Shown one piece after another: positions 43,954-52,771 of a stretch of DNA of 64,000 nucleotides. Source of the stretch: Brumimicrobium oceani. Lineage in GTDB: Bacteria; Bacteroidota; Bacteroidia; Flavobacteriales_D; Crocinitomicaceae. The stretch covers positions 372,001 to 436,000 of the forward strand of contig NZ_QFRJ01000001.1 in NCBI RefSeq assembly GCF_003143775.1, read 5' to 3'. Positions within the stretch are counted from its first letter, which is position 1. Each line of letters begins with the position of its first letter. The notes beneath the pieces were generated by a model. It had not been told where the DNA came from and searched no databases. It was given only the letters and a program-made list of their open reading frames with translations. Position numbers and translations under genes: made by a program.

Positions 43954-44766
43954 ATGGCAAACAATATACTAAAAGGAAAACGCGGAATTATTTTCGGAGC
44001 ATTAAATGAGAAATCAATTGCATGGAAAGTTGCTGAATTGGCTCATGCGGAAGGAGCAGAGTTTGTTTTAACAAATGCACCTATCGCAATGCGAATGGGA
44101 GAAATCAATAATTTAGCCGAAAAAACAAATAGTCAAGTAATTGCTGCTGATGCAACAAGTGATGAAGACCTTGAGAACTTAATTGAACAATCAATGGAAA
44201 TTCTTGGAGGGAAAATTGACTTTATTTTGCATTCTATTGGTATGTCACCAAATGTGAGAAAAGGAAAGCATTACACTGAACTGAATTATAAATTCTACAG
44301 CCAAAGTTTAGATATTTCTGCAACTTCTCTACACAAAGTATTGGCGATTTCTATGAAGAAAGACGCAATTAGTGAATGGGGTTCAGTTTTAGCTTTGACA
44401 TACATAGGAGCACAAAGAATTTTCCCAGATTACAACGATATGGCAGATGCTAAATCTTTATTGGAATCAATTTCACGTAGTTTTGGTTACCATTATGGAA
44501 TCAAAAACAAAGTGAGGGTAAATACAATTTCACAATCTCCAACGGCTACAACAGCAGGAGAGGGGATCAAAGGATTCAATGAATTCATTAATTTCAGTGA
44601 TCAAATGAGTCCACTAGGAAACGCAACGGCAGAAGCTTGTGCAGAGTATTGTATTTCTATGTTCTCAGATTACACAAGATATGTAACTATGCAAAACCTA
44701 TTTCACGATGGCGGATTTAGCTCTACCGGAGTTACCCAGCAAGTAGTTGATAAATTTGCTGAATAA
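43954..44766 (+). CDS. fabI: enoyl-[acyl-carrier-protein] reductase (NADH)
   Basis: 270 residues. FabI catalyses the last step of each fatty-acid elongation cycle. The short-chain dehydrogenase fold has the FabI-type N-terminal GKRGIIFGALNEKSIAWKVA, the substrate loop HSIGMSPN, and catalytic Y160 and K167 in the Y-x6-K arrangement (DYNDMADAK), with the preceding YIGAQRIFP typical of FabI. It is monocistronic, with a promoter octamer at 43930 and a strong bidirectional terminator shared with dnaA. It would be the target of triclosan-type inhibitors if sensitive, which is not predicted here. Confidence 0.97.
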   Translation: MANNILKGKRGIIFGALNEKSIAWKVAELAHAEGAEFVLTNAPIAMRMGEINNLAEKTNSQVIAADATSDEDLENLIEQSMEILGGKIDFILHSIGMSPNVRKGKHYTELNYKFYSQSLDISATSLHKVLAISMKKDAISEWGSVLALTYIGAQRIFPDYNDMADAKSLLESISRSFGYHYGIKNKVRVNTISQSPTATTAGEGIKGFNEFINFSDQMSPLGNATAEACAEYCISMFSDYTRYVTMQNLFHDGGFSSTGVTQQVVDKFAE

Positions 44767-44832
44767 TTGAACACAATATTTATGGAAAAAGGATGCTGAG
44801 AGGTGTCCTTTACAATAAAAAATCCTCAAAAC

Positions 44833-44867
44833 AAAAATGCCGAATGAAAATCTCATTCGGCATTTTT
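44833..44867. terminator. bidirectional terminator between fabI and dnaA
   Basis: AAAAATGCCGAATGA (44833-44847) and TCATTCGGCATTTTT (44853-44867) form a perfect 15-bp stem with a 5-base loop and T-runs on both strands. It serves both convergent genes. Confidence 0.92.
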
Positions 44868-44885
44868 ATATCTTAATGATGCATT

Positions 44886-46316
44886 TTACTGCATCGATAA
44901 TTTCTTTTCTAAGTCGTTTAAGTAAGCTTTAAACTGTTTGTCGGTTTCTGACAGGTTATTAACTGTTCTACAAGCATGCAAAACAGTAGCGTGGTCTTTT
45001 CCTCCACAATGTGCTCCAATATTTGCCAAAGAAGACTTTGTCATTTTCTTAGAGAAGAACATTGCAATTTGACGAGCTTGAACGATTTCTCTCTTTCTAG
45101 TTTTAGATTTTAAGATTTCGATTTCAATATCAAAATAGTCACAAACCACTTTCTGAATGTATTCGATAGAAACTTCACGGGTGATGTTCTTCACGAATTT
45201 GTCAATCATTTGTTTTGCTAAATCTAAAGTAATTGCTTTTTTGTTCAGCGACGCTTGTGCAATTAAAGAGTTTAATGCTCCTTCGATTTCACGAACGTTG
45301 GTATTGATACTATAGGCAAGGTATTCCACAACATCTTTTGAAAGCTCAATACCATTGCTGTACATTTTCTTTTCAAGAATAGCAATACGTGTTTCTAACT
45401 CTGGAGCTTGTAAATCAGCAGATAATCCCCACTTCATTCTGCTCAATAAGCGCTGCTCCATTCCTTGAATATCTACAGGTGCTTTGTCAGAAGTTAAAAT
45501 GATTTGCTTTCCATTTTGGTGCAAGTGATTAAAGATGTGGAAAAATACATCCTGCGTTTTTTCTTTACCCGAGAAGAATTGAACATCATCTATAATTAAG
45601 ACATCCATCATTTGATAGAAATGTACAAAATCGTTAGAAGTATTATTTTTAATTGAATCTATAAACTGGTGAACGAATTTCTCTGAACTTACATACAGCA
45701 CTGTTTTGTTTGGAAATTGCTCTTTAATACCAATTCCAATTGCATTGGCTAAATGTGTTTTTCCTAGACCAACTCCTCCGTAAATCAGTAGAGGATTAAA
45801 AGCGGTTCCACCTGGTTTGTTGGCTACGGCATATCCAGCAGATCTAGCCAAACGGTTACAATCTCCTTCTACAAAGTTATCAAATGTATAAGCAGCATTT
45901 AAGTTCGATTCAACTTCAATCTTTTTTAATCCAGGGATAACGAAAGGATTGCGAATTTGATCTTCTCCAACTTTTAGAGGAACAGATACAGGGGTGTTTC
46001 TTAAAGAACTATTCCCTGAGGTAGGTATTTTTACGGTGTAAGGGGTAGAGTTTGGCGTATTACGTTCCATAATAATACTGTACTCTAATCTTCCATTGGC
46101 ACCCAATTCTTTTTTGATTACTTTTTTAAGTAATCCAATATAATGTTCTTCTAACCATTCGTAGAAGAAATGAGAGGGAACTTGAATTGTTAAAACATCT
46201 CCATCTAACTTCACGGGAACAATTGGTGAAAACCAAGTTTTAAAAGCTTGTAATGGTACGATGTCTTTAATTACTTTCAGACAAGCTTCCCATTTTTGTT
46301 CATGCAGTTGACTCAT
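44886..46316 (-). CDS. dnaA: chromosomal replication initiator protein DnaA
   Basis: 476 residues with the full domain set: N-terminal DnaB-interacting domain I (about 1-85), a linker, the AAA+ domain with Walker A GGVGLGKTH (180-188) and Walker B LIIDDVQFF (about 239-247), and the C-terminal DNA-binding domain IV with GGKDHATVLHACRTVNN. It binds oriC DnaA boxes and melts the origin. The gene converges on fabI and is divergent from a thioesterase gene. The 308-bp upstream region was inspected for DnaA boxes; only one weak candidate was found. Confidence 0.98.
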   Translation of the reverse strand: MSQLHEQKWEACLKVIKDIVPLQAFKTWFSPIVPVKLDGDVLTIQVPSHFFYEWLEEHYIGLLKKVIKKELGANGRLEYSIIMERNTPNSTPYTVKIPTSGNSSLRNTPVSVPLKVGEDQIRNPFVIPGLKKIEVESNLNAAYTFDNFVEGDCNRLARSAGYAVANKPGGTAFNPLLIYGGVGLGKTHLANAIGIGIKEQFPNKTVLYVSSEKFVHQFIDSIKNNTSNDFVHFYQMMDVLIIDDVQFFSGKEKTQDVFFHIFNHLHQNGKQIILTSDKAPVDIQGMEQRLLSRMKWGLSADLQAPELETRIAILEKKMYSNGIELSKDVVEYLAYSINTNVREIEGALNSLIAQASLNKKAITLDLAKQMIDKFVKNITREVSIEYIQKVVCDYFDIEIEILKSKTRKREIVQARQIAMFFSKKMTKSSLANIGAHCGGKDHATVLHACRTVNNLSETDKQFKAYLNDLEKKLSMQ

Positions 46317-46624
46317 TTAATCAGTTTAACGCGTTTATAGCAAATAAATATAATAGTAAGCGAATTTTATCACTTTTTGTCTCGTTATCGGAGGGCAAAT
46401 ATTTGGATAAAAAAGTTTAAAAAAAAATCAAATGCCTATTGACTTTTACAAAACTTTTACACCTACAACAAATAAAAAAATATAAATTTTATAATCGTTT
46501 TCATCGCAAAATTTTACTATTTTAAACGACGATTATGTCAGAATTGTAGCATTTTTTTATGAGTTGATTTGTTCACAATATACATATCTTTTTTAGAATA
46601 TTAACTTTCTATTGTTAAAAAATA
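46317..46624. other. dnaA upstream region
   Basis: Very AT-rich, with A- and T-runs and no gene. One site, TTGTTCACA at 46569-46577, differs from the DnaA-box consensus TTATNCACA at a single position. No cluster of boxes was seen, so this cannot be called oriC. The region must contain the dnaA promoter on the minus strand and probably the thioesterase promoter. Confidence 0.5.
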
Positions 46625-47038
46625 ATGAGTAAAAATAAAGACGGTTTATACACCGCAAATACACAGCTTCGTGTAAGATATGGAGAGACAGACCAGATGG
46701 GCTATTGCTATTACGGAAATTATGCTCAATACTTCGAAGTAGGGAGGGTAGAAGCACTGAGAAGTCTTGGAACATCATATAAAGATATTGAAAATAAGGG
46801 GTTTATGCTTCCTGTATCTACCTATAGCGTGAAGTATAAAGCACCTGCGTTGTATGATGATTTACTGACAATCACCACAAAAATAATGGCTTTAGACGGG
46901 GTTAGACTTTACTTTGAATATGAAGTAAGAAATGACGAGAACAAACTTTTAGCTACCGCCGAAACAGTGCTTGTTTTTGTTGATAAAGTGACAATGAGGC
47001 CTGTTCTTCCTCCGCAAGATTTTATTGATTTATTGTAA
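46625..47038 (+). CDS. acyl-CoA thioesterase, 4HBT/YbgC-like
   Basis: 137-residue hotdog-fold thioesterase. LRVRYGETDQMGYCYYGNYAQYFEVGR is the YbgC/4HBT signature, with the catalytic Asp in ETDQMG; the position normally His in DxxGHVxxxxY is a Tyr here (YCYYGNY). It hydrolyses short acyl-CoA or acyl-ACP thioesters. First gene of a likely operon with the arginase-fold, patatin and SUI1 genes (gaps of 18, 38 and 4 bases). Placement beside dnaA is commonly seen in Bacteroidetes. Confidence 0.88.
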   Translation: MSKNKDGLYTANTQLRVRYGETDQMGYCYYGNYAQYFEVGRVEALRSLGTSYKDIENKGFMLPVSTYSVKYKAPALYDDLLTITTKIMALDGVRLYFEYEVRNDENKLLATAETVLVFVDKVTMRPVLPPQDFIDLL

Positions 47039-47056
47039 GCTGAAAAATAAAATAAA

Positions 47057-48019
47057 ATGAAAAGTGAATTCAATTCTTTTGAGCTGATAAAATTTGATGA
47101 ATTTGACATTCAAAATAGCTTCACGCCAAGAACAGGAGAAATTAAACTGGGACAAGTTATTAACAATTCCGAAAATCCTAAGTATGTAATTCTCGGTATA
47201 GAAGAGTGTCTTGGACCCTTAAAAAATAAAGGAAGATCGGGGGCTCAAAATGGTTTTAAATCGTTTTTAAACGTTTTTACAGGTATGCAGTCCAATGAAT
47301 CTTTATACGGTGAGCAAATTCAAATATTAGGAAAGGTAGTTCATAGGCATGAGCAGGAGGATGGCGAAAATCCATCAGTAGAAGAACTAGATAATTTCAT
47401 TTTTGAGGTGTTAAAAGCGAATTTATCACAAAATCAAATCCCTATTTTAATAGGAGGAGGACACAACAATGCCTTCCCGTTAATCAAGTTTTCCGCACAT
47501 CGATTTGACCAATCAATAAATGTTGTAAATCTTGATGCCCATGCAGATTATCGATTATTGGAGGGCCGACATTCAGGAAATCCTTTTTCCTATGCTTTTA
47601 AGCAAGGATTCTTGAATAAATACCAAGTTTTTGGACTACATCAGCGCTACAATAGTCAGCAAATCTTAGATGATTTACGCAGAGATAAGCATCAATTCAC
47701 TTTCAACGAGTCGTATCTATTGGAGGAAAGGAATTATTTAGCAGACTTTAAAAAAGCGCATACTCAAATGAATTCTAGCGATCATTTCCTAGGTGTAGAA
47801 CTGGATTTAGATGTAATAGAACGAATGCCAAGTTCTGCTTACTCTCCCGTTGGTATTTCCATTAAAACTGGGCGCCAGTACATTCGTACTTTTGCTACAT
47901 GTGATAAAGTTGCGTATTTGCATTTACCAGAGGGTGCACCACAAAATGATGAAGAAAACCGTATAGTAGGAAAAACTTTATCCTATTTTGTGAGTGATTT
48001 CATTATTCAACACGGATAA
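47057..48019 (+). CDS. arginase/formiminoglutamase-family hydrolase
   Basis: 320 residues in the ureohydrolase fold. Metal-binding motifs: GGGHNNAFP (His), NLDAHADYR (two Asp and His) and GVELDLDVIE (two Asp). These fit arginase, agmatinase or formimidoylglutamase; overall similarity favours formimidoylglutamase (HutG), the last step of histidine degradation, but no other hut gene is nearby, so the substrate is unproved. It is in the thioesterase-patatin-SUI1 operon. Confidence 0.85.
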   Translation: MKSEFNSFELIKFDEFDIQNSFTPRTGEIKLGQVINNSENPKYVILGIEECLGPLKNKGRSGAQNGFKSFLNVFTGMQSNESLYGEQIQILGKVVHRHEQEDGENPSVEELDNFIFEVLKANLSQNQIPILIGGGHNNAFPLIKFSAHRFDQSINVVNLDAHADYRLLEGRHSGNPFSYAFKQGFLNKYQVFGLHQRYNSQQILDDLRRDKHQFTFNESYLLEERNYLADFKKAHTQMNSSDHFLGVELDLDVIERMPSSAYSPVGISIKTGRQYIRTFATCDKVAYLHLPEGAPQNDEENRIVGKTLSYFVSDFIIQHG

Positions 48020-48057
48020 TCAAAATCTTTGTGCTATATTGTTGTATACCTTAAAAA

Positions 48058-50343
48058 ATGATTAGACCAATACTAAAATTTCTGGAAGGCCTTAGGGCAT
48101 TTTTTCCGATCAATTTGCTTTTTTCACAAGTAAAGTATAATCTGATTGTCTTATTTTACTGGATCTTTCTTTTTGGAATTATTAATAGTTCCATTGGTAT
48201 GGGAATTGGTTTGCCTTATTTATTCCTATCGCCTGAATATCTGGGGTTATCTAATTATTTAGCATTTTTAATCCTAGGAATAAGTATTGGAGGTTTCATT
48301 ATGGCCTTCCATATATACAGCTACATACAAATTGGACCCAAATATCCATTTATAGCCACTCTTTCCCGACCCTTTTATAAGTTCTCTTTAAACAATAGTC
48401 TTTTGCCCTTGGTGTTCATCGTCAATATGTGCATCAGAGTTTACAGTTTCCAAAAAGGACAGGAGTATGTTGGAGAATACCAGGTGTATGGGCAAATAGG
48501 CTCCTTATTGGGAGGAGTACTACTTTTTATTCTGTTTTCACTGCTCTATTTCTTTCCAACGAATAAGGATTTATTCTCAATTACCGGAAAACGTTCAGAA
48601 GAATTTCAAAAGAAAACAAGTAATGTCAAAGCAACCTTGCACAGAAAGCAAACCTGGTATGAGCCTTTTATGGACAAAAATGTGGACCGATATTATTACA
48701 TTGGTTCAAGGTTTAAGCTAAGACAATCAAGAAGTAGTTCGCATTACGATATCAATGTACTGAACAAAGTGTTTTCACAAAATCATATTAACGCCTCTGT
48801 TTTTGAGGTCTTACTAGTGTTGTCCTATATTACTATTGGTTTTTTTAGAGATTATGAATTCTTTCAAGTGCCAGCAAGTGTTAGTGTTATGATGATCTTA
48901 ACTATTGTAATTATGCTGGTTAGCGCTCTTTTTTCATGGTTTAAATCATGGACTTACCCGATTGTAGTGGCTTCCTTCTTTTTGGTTAATTATCTCAGTA
49001 CCACAACAGATTTTTTTCAATTTAAAAGTTATGCGTTCGGTTTGTCTTACGAGAAAGAAAGTTTGGTAGACTTTACCAAAGAATCCTTGATTGATTATAA
49101 ATATGAAGATAGTGTCATTGAACAGGATTATATAAACTACATTAAAACATTAGAAAACTGGAAAAACCAAACTGGAAAGAAAAAACCGAAATTAATTATT
49201 TTGAACACGAGCGGTGGTGGGTTGAGAAGTGCAATGTGGACTTTTAGGGTGTTACAAGAATTAGATAGTCTTACTGGAAAAAAATTCACCAAGAACATTC
49301 AAATGATAACAGGGGCATCTGGGGGAATGGTAGGGGCAGCATATTATCGAGATTTGATGATTATGGAAAGCAAGAATGAAATAAACTCAAGAACAAGCGG
49401 AAAGTATTTAATAAATGTTTCTAAGGATTTATTGAATAGACTGTCGTTTTCCATTTCTACCAATGATATGTTTTTCCGATTTCAAAATGTGGAAGTTAAT
49501 AACCATAAATATAGTAAAGACAGGGGCTATGCTTTTGAGCAAGAATTAATTGCTAATCTAGATGGTGCTTTCCAAAGAACCCTTGGGGAATATGAAGAAT
49601 TTGAGCGTTCTGGAGCATTTCCAACTATGATTTTTACGCCAACGATAGTTAACGATGGAAGAAGATTGTTGGTGAGTTCGCAGCACCATGGCTATCTACA
49701 AGCGACAGATCAGTTGGACGAAAGAGTGGGATTAAACCCTCAGATTGAAAATATTGAATACTTAAAATATTTTAGGAAAAACAATCCTGAGGATGTGAAT
49801 TTTACTTCGATTCTTAGGATGAGTGCAACATTTCCTTATATAATGCCTATGATTACAATGCCTACTCATCCTGGAATGCAGGTTATGGATGCAGGAATAA
49901 GAGATAATTATGGTTCTAAAACGACAGTGAGGTACCTAATTGCATTAAGGAAATGGATACAGGAAAACACAAGTGGAGTAATTGTTTTAAAAGTCAGAGA
50001 TACTAAGAAAACATTGGTAGGAGAGACTTTTGAGAATATTGGACTTTTTGAGCGTTTGCTGCTGCCCTTTGGAAATATGTATGGAAACTTTCCAAGGGTC
50101 CAAGACTTTAATCAAGATGAATTATTTTCCACCGCAATTCGATCAATGAAATATCCAATTGAAGTGGTTACTTTTAACTTGCGTGAAAATTATAATGATA
50201 AAATTTCGCTTTCGTGGCACTTAACGAAGAAGGAAAAAGAAAAGATTATAAATGCAATTCATTCTGAGGAAAACACGCAATCTCTTGAAAGATTATTGAA
50301 AATTCTTAAAATGGAAACAATCAAGAATAAAGAAACAAAATAA
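48058..50343 (+). CDS. patatin-like phospholipase with N-terminal membrane domain
   Basis: 761 residues. The first ~340 residues contain about six to eight hydrophobic segments, suggesting membrane attachment. The catalytic patatin domain follows: the oxyanion loop STGGGLRSA-type segment is NTSGGGLRSAMW (~387-398), the nucleophile is S421 in TGASGGMVG (GxSxG), and the catalytic Asp is D611 in MDAGIRDNYG. It is a predicted lipid acyl hydrolase acting near the inner membrane. The fusion of membrane segments to patatin recurs in Bacteroidetes. It precedes the SUI1 gene by four bases. Confidence 0.85.
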   Translation: MIRPILKFLEGLRAFFPINLLFSQVKYNLIVLFYWIFLFGIINSSIGMGIGLPYLFLSPEYLGLSNYLAFLILGISIGGFIMAFHIYSYIQIGPKYPFIATLSRPFYKFSLNNSLLPLVFIVNMCIRVYSFQKGQEYVGEYQVYGQIGSLLGGVLLFILFSLLYFFPTNKDLFSITGKRSEEFQKKTSNVKATLHRKQTWYEPFMDKNVDRYYYIGSRFKLRQSRSSSHYDINVLNKVFSQNHINASVFEVLLVLSYITIGFFRDYEFFQVPASVSVMMILTIVIMLVSALFSWFKSWTYPIVVASFFLVNYLSTTTDFFQFKSYAFGLSYEKESLVDFTKESLIDYKYEDSVIEQDYINYIKTLENWKNQTGKKKPKLIILNTSGGGLRSAMWTFRVLQELDSLTGKKFTKNIQMITGASGGMVGAAYYRDLMIMESKNEINSRTSGKYLINVSKDLLNRLSFSISTNDMFFRFQNVEVNNHKYSKDRGYAFEQELIANLDGAFQRTLGEYEEFERSGAFPTMIFTPTIVNDGRRLLVSSQHHGYLQATDQLDERVGLNPQIENIEYLKYFRKNNPEDVNFTSILRMSATFPYIMPMITMPTHPGMQVMDAGIRDNYGSKTTVRYLIALRKWIQENTSGVIVLKVRDTKKTLVGETFENIGLFERLLLPFGNMYGNFPRVQDFNQDELFSTAIRSMKYPIEVVTFNLRENYNDKISLSWHLTKKEKEKIINAIHSEENTQSLERLLKILKMETIKNKETK

Positions 50344-50347
50344 AACT

Positions 50348-50692
50348 ATGGGTAAAAAAAGTAAAAAACGCGAAAATGTAGTGTACAGCACAAATCCAAA
50401 TTTTGCTTACGACGACGATGAACAAATGGAAGAGGAAACCCTCGAAAACAATCAACAATTGCTCTATGTTTCGATAGACCGCAAACAAAGAAAAGGAAAG
50501 GATGTAACACTTGTTGAAGGATTTGTTGGCACAGAAGAGGACCTTAAAGACCTTGGGAAAAAATTAAAATCTTCTTGTGGTGTTGGAGGTACAGTAAAAG
50601 ACGGCGATATCATGATTCAAGGAAACCACAGAGATAAAGTAATAGAGCTTTTGGAAAAAGATGGGTATAAAACGAAGAGGAAAGGAGGGTAG
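50348..50692 (+). CDS. SUI1/eIF1-like translation factor (YciH family)
   Basis: 114 residues. The C-terminal ~75 residues form the SUI1 domain, with VSIDRKQRKGKDVTLVEGFVG, GKKLKSSCGVGGTVKDGDIM and IQGNHRDKVIELLEK, the bacterial YciH signature. The basic N-terminus KKSKKREN is followed by an acidic linker. YciH-like proteins bind the 30S subunit and influence start selection. Last gene of its operon. Confidence 0.93.
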   Translation: MGKKSKKRENVVYSTNPNFAYDDDEQMEEETLENNQQLLYVSIDRKQRKGKDVTLVEGFVGTEEDLKDLGKKLKSSCGVGGTVKDGDIMIQGNHRDKVIELLEKDGYKTKRKGG

Positions 50693-50924
50693 AGCCAATT
50701 GAAATTTAAAGAGAGAAGGAAATGCCAATAAATGGATAAATTGATTTTTAGGAGAGAATGCAAGCACAAAATTTTAGGTTTTAATGCATAAATCATTTTT
50801 TTATATTCAAAATCAAATGATTAGATGGATGTTTTTTTAGAATTATTTCATATATTTGATTAGCATTGTAAGTGTCAACTAAACATTGTATTTAAATCAT
50901 ATAAAACAAAACACCTAATAAATT

Positions 50925-51389
50925 ATGGAAAACATCGATAAAATTTTAAAGCTGACAAAGGAATATCAAGAAGCTAATATTCGAATGAATGAAAGATATG
51001 CAATTTGGGAAAATGATAAATCTACTTTCATAAAGGATACACTCGCCAAAATTAGCAGTGCAATAAGTGCTCAAAATGACTTTTTCAAAAACAATGTTTA
51101 CGTTGATTCAGATGATAACAACATAGCCATAAAATCCGGTGAAATAGCATTGCCTTTCGATGAGAATAATTTATCAGAAAATGGATTTCATATTGGCTTT
51201 AGCAGAATAAGCAATGGAAAGGTTTACGTCTATTTTCATCAGCATACATTATTAGGTTTAGGTGAAGACGAAAAATTGTTTCTATTTGATAATTTGGAAG
51301 ATATAACGGAAGCCAAGATCATTAAACTCGTTTATGAAGGAATTGAAAAAGGAATGCATAGTTCCTTTTTGTTTGCAGGAGATAAGTGA
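50925..51389 (+). CDS. hypothetical protein
   Basis: 154 residues, not recognised. The N-terminal ~60 residues are charged and likely helical (IDKILKLTKEYQEANIRMNE); the remainder alternates hydrophobic strands, suggesting a small alpha/beta domain. No signal peptide, membrane segment or catalytic motif is visible. It is preceded by ~230 bases with no gene and followed by a hairpin at 51431-51477. Composition is like that of its neighbours, so recent transfer is not indicated. Confidence 0.65.
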   Translation: MENIDKILKLTKEYQEANIRMNERYAIWENDKSTFIKDTLAKISSAISAQNDFFKNNVYVDSDDNNIAIKSGEIALPFDENNLSENGFHIGFSRISNGKVYVYFHQHTLLGLGEDEKLFLFDNLEDITEAKIIKLVYEGIEKGMHSSFLFAGDK

Positions 51390-51430
51390 TTTACTTCTTG
51401 TTTTCCTCAGTTTTAACCAAAATAAGCCCT

Positions 51431-51477
51431 CTTTCCTCTATTCACGGTTTTTATTAAAGAATAGTGAATAAGGAAAG
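51431..51477 (+). repeat. imperfect hairpin downstream of the 154-residue hypothetical gene
   Basis: CTTTCCTCTATTCAC (51431-51445) pairs with GTGAATAAGGAAAG (51464-51477), with a small internal mismatch. There is no long T-run after it; it is a possible weak terminator. Confidence 0.5.
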
Positions 51478-51783
51478 CAATTTTACAATTAGATTTAATA
51501 GTACTGTTAACGACATCTTCATTTACAAGGGAATACTTTTATACCAATGAGTGGTATGATCACCCAACGGAGTATCGTATTTCTTGTTTTGGATAAAGGT
51601 GAAGCACAAGAAGCACAGAAAAGAAGTTAGAGCTTAGCTTTAACTCGATAAATGTATTTAACTCATTGATTTTAAATATATGTTATCATCAGTTGAGGGC
51701 CTCGTCGGTTGAGTGTTAATTTTTCTGAGTATCTAAATTCGGAAATTCAGCTGTATTATTGTCATTCTATTTTTTCCACAAAA

Positions 51784-51815
51784 AAAGCGCAACAACCTTA
51801 AAGTCATTGCGCTTT
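51784..51815 (-). terminator. rho-independent terminator of the coiled-coil lipoprotein gene
   Basis: The stem AAAGCGCAA (51784-51792) / TTGCGCTTT (51807-51815) is followed on the minus strand by further T residues. It lies 22 bases past the stop codon at 51838. Confidence 0.85.
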
Positions 51816-51837
51816 CTAATGTCATTAACTAGTTCCT

Positions 51838-52689
51838 CTACTTTACCGTAACAACCAAATAATTAGAGATTTTCCAGAATTTATCAGCATCTAAAATAAT
51901 CAATTTATTTCCGTCCCATTTATATGAAGAAATTGGATGGTCCGTAATTAAATCTGGTTTCTCACCAACGATTCTAATTTCTTTGACCTTTGTTTTATCC
52001 ATTTTCTGGAAGTACTTTTCATTCAGATTCTCAGCAATGTTTGTTTTACGTCCAATTCCAATGAATCCTCCATCTCTAACCAAAACGCTGTTTGCTGTTA
52101 ATTCATCCAGTGTTCCGTAGGCGTAATAAACAGTGTTCAATTCTTTCAGTACGTCTAAGGTCATTTCCACCTGTTCTTGGTATTCATCAAATAATTCTGA
52201 ATATTCCATATCTAAATCGGCAAGCGTTCTTTGAAGAGAAGCAATTTGCTCATCTTTTGCACGAATTTGCATTACTAAACGGTCTCTCATGTTTTCCAAT
52301 TCAGAAATTTTCAAATCTTTCTCGCTTAGCTTTTGTTTTAGGTTTTTAAGACTTTGAGCATTTTGTTTCCTCAAAAAGTTGATGTTCTGAATTTCTTGTA
52401 GAATCCATTCTTGGTCATCTTTTGAAATTTCAGGATTATCACTTCTTACTCTAATTTCTTCCTCTTTAACGTTGATTTTAGCTAAGTTGCTTTGTACTTC
52501 GTTGAAAAATGAAATGGCTTCATTCAATGCTGCATCTTTTTGTGAACTTTCAAGCTCTAATTGTGCAACTTTATTGCGAAGTTCAACCATTTCTGCATCT
52601 TGTTCAGGGCTAACATTTGAATCAGCATCAGCATCGCTTTTACAAGAGGCAAACGACAATAAAAGTGTAAATAAGAATAAGTATTTCAT
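51838..52689 (-). CDS. coiled-coil lipoprotein
   Basis: 283 residues. A lipoprotein signal ends at FASC (Cys17), followed by KSDADADS. Residues ~30-190 form a long coiled coil with heptad-like Leu/Ile spacing (ELRNKVAQLELESSQKDAAL and later segments). The last ~90 residues form a small beta-rich domain ending YLVVTVK. It is anchored in the outer or inner membrane, facing the periplasm or cell surface. Function unknown. Its promoter is divergent from that of the M61 peptidase. Confidence 0.85.
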   Translation of the reverse strand: MKYLFLFTLLLSFASCKSDADADSNVSPEQDAEMVELRNKVAQLELESSQKDAALNEAISFFNEVQSNLAKINVKEEEIRVRSDNPEISKDDQEWILQEIQNINFLRKQNAQSLKNLKQKLSEKDLKISELENMRDRLVMQIRAKDEQIASLQRTLADLDMEYSELFDEYQEQVEMTLDVLKELNTVYYAYGTLDELTANSVLVRDGGFIGIGRKTNIAENLNEKYFQKMDKTKVKEIRIVGEKPDLITDHPISSYKWDGNKLIILDADKFWKISNYLVVTVK

Positions 52690-52714
52690 TAGTTTGTTTA
52701 TTTGATTTTACTCA

Positions 52715-52722
52715 CAAAATTA
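52715..52722 (-). promoter_or_regulatory. -7 promoter octamer for the lipoprotein gene
   Basis: TAATTTTG on the minus strand, 25 bases upstream of the start at 52689. Its upstream half overlaps the divergent M61 promoter region; the two octamers are 21 bases apart. Confidence 0.5.
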
Positions 52723-52743
52723 AGGAATTCTTTGGGTAAATCG

Positions 52744-52751
52744 TATATTTG
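52744..52751 (+). promoter_or_regulatory. -7 promoter octamer for the M61 peptidase gene
   Basis: TATATTTG, an exact TAnnTTTG match, 20 bases upstream of the ATG at 52772. It faces away from the lipoprotein promoter within an 82-base intergenic space. Confidence 0.55.
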
Positions 52752-52771
52752 AGAAAATTCAATGATATATT

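Larger units (their letters stand above)
51390..51837. other. intergenic region between two convergent genes
   Basis: No gene found. It contains a hairpin at 51431-51477 and the lipoprotein terminator at 51784-51815. The segment TACCAATGAGTGGTA near 51542 is a short imperfect palindrome. The rest is unstructured. Confidence 0.55.

Noticed and set aside
46561-46580. DnaA box cluster / oriC
   Set aside because: Only a single site with one mismatch was found; a cluster is needed to call an origin.
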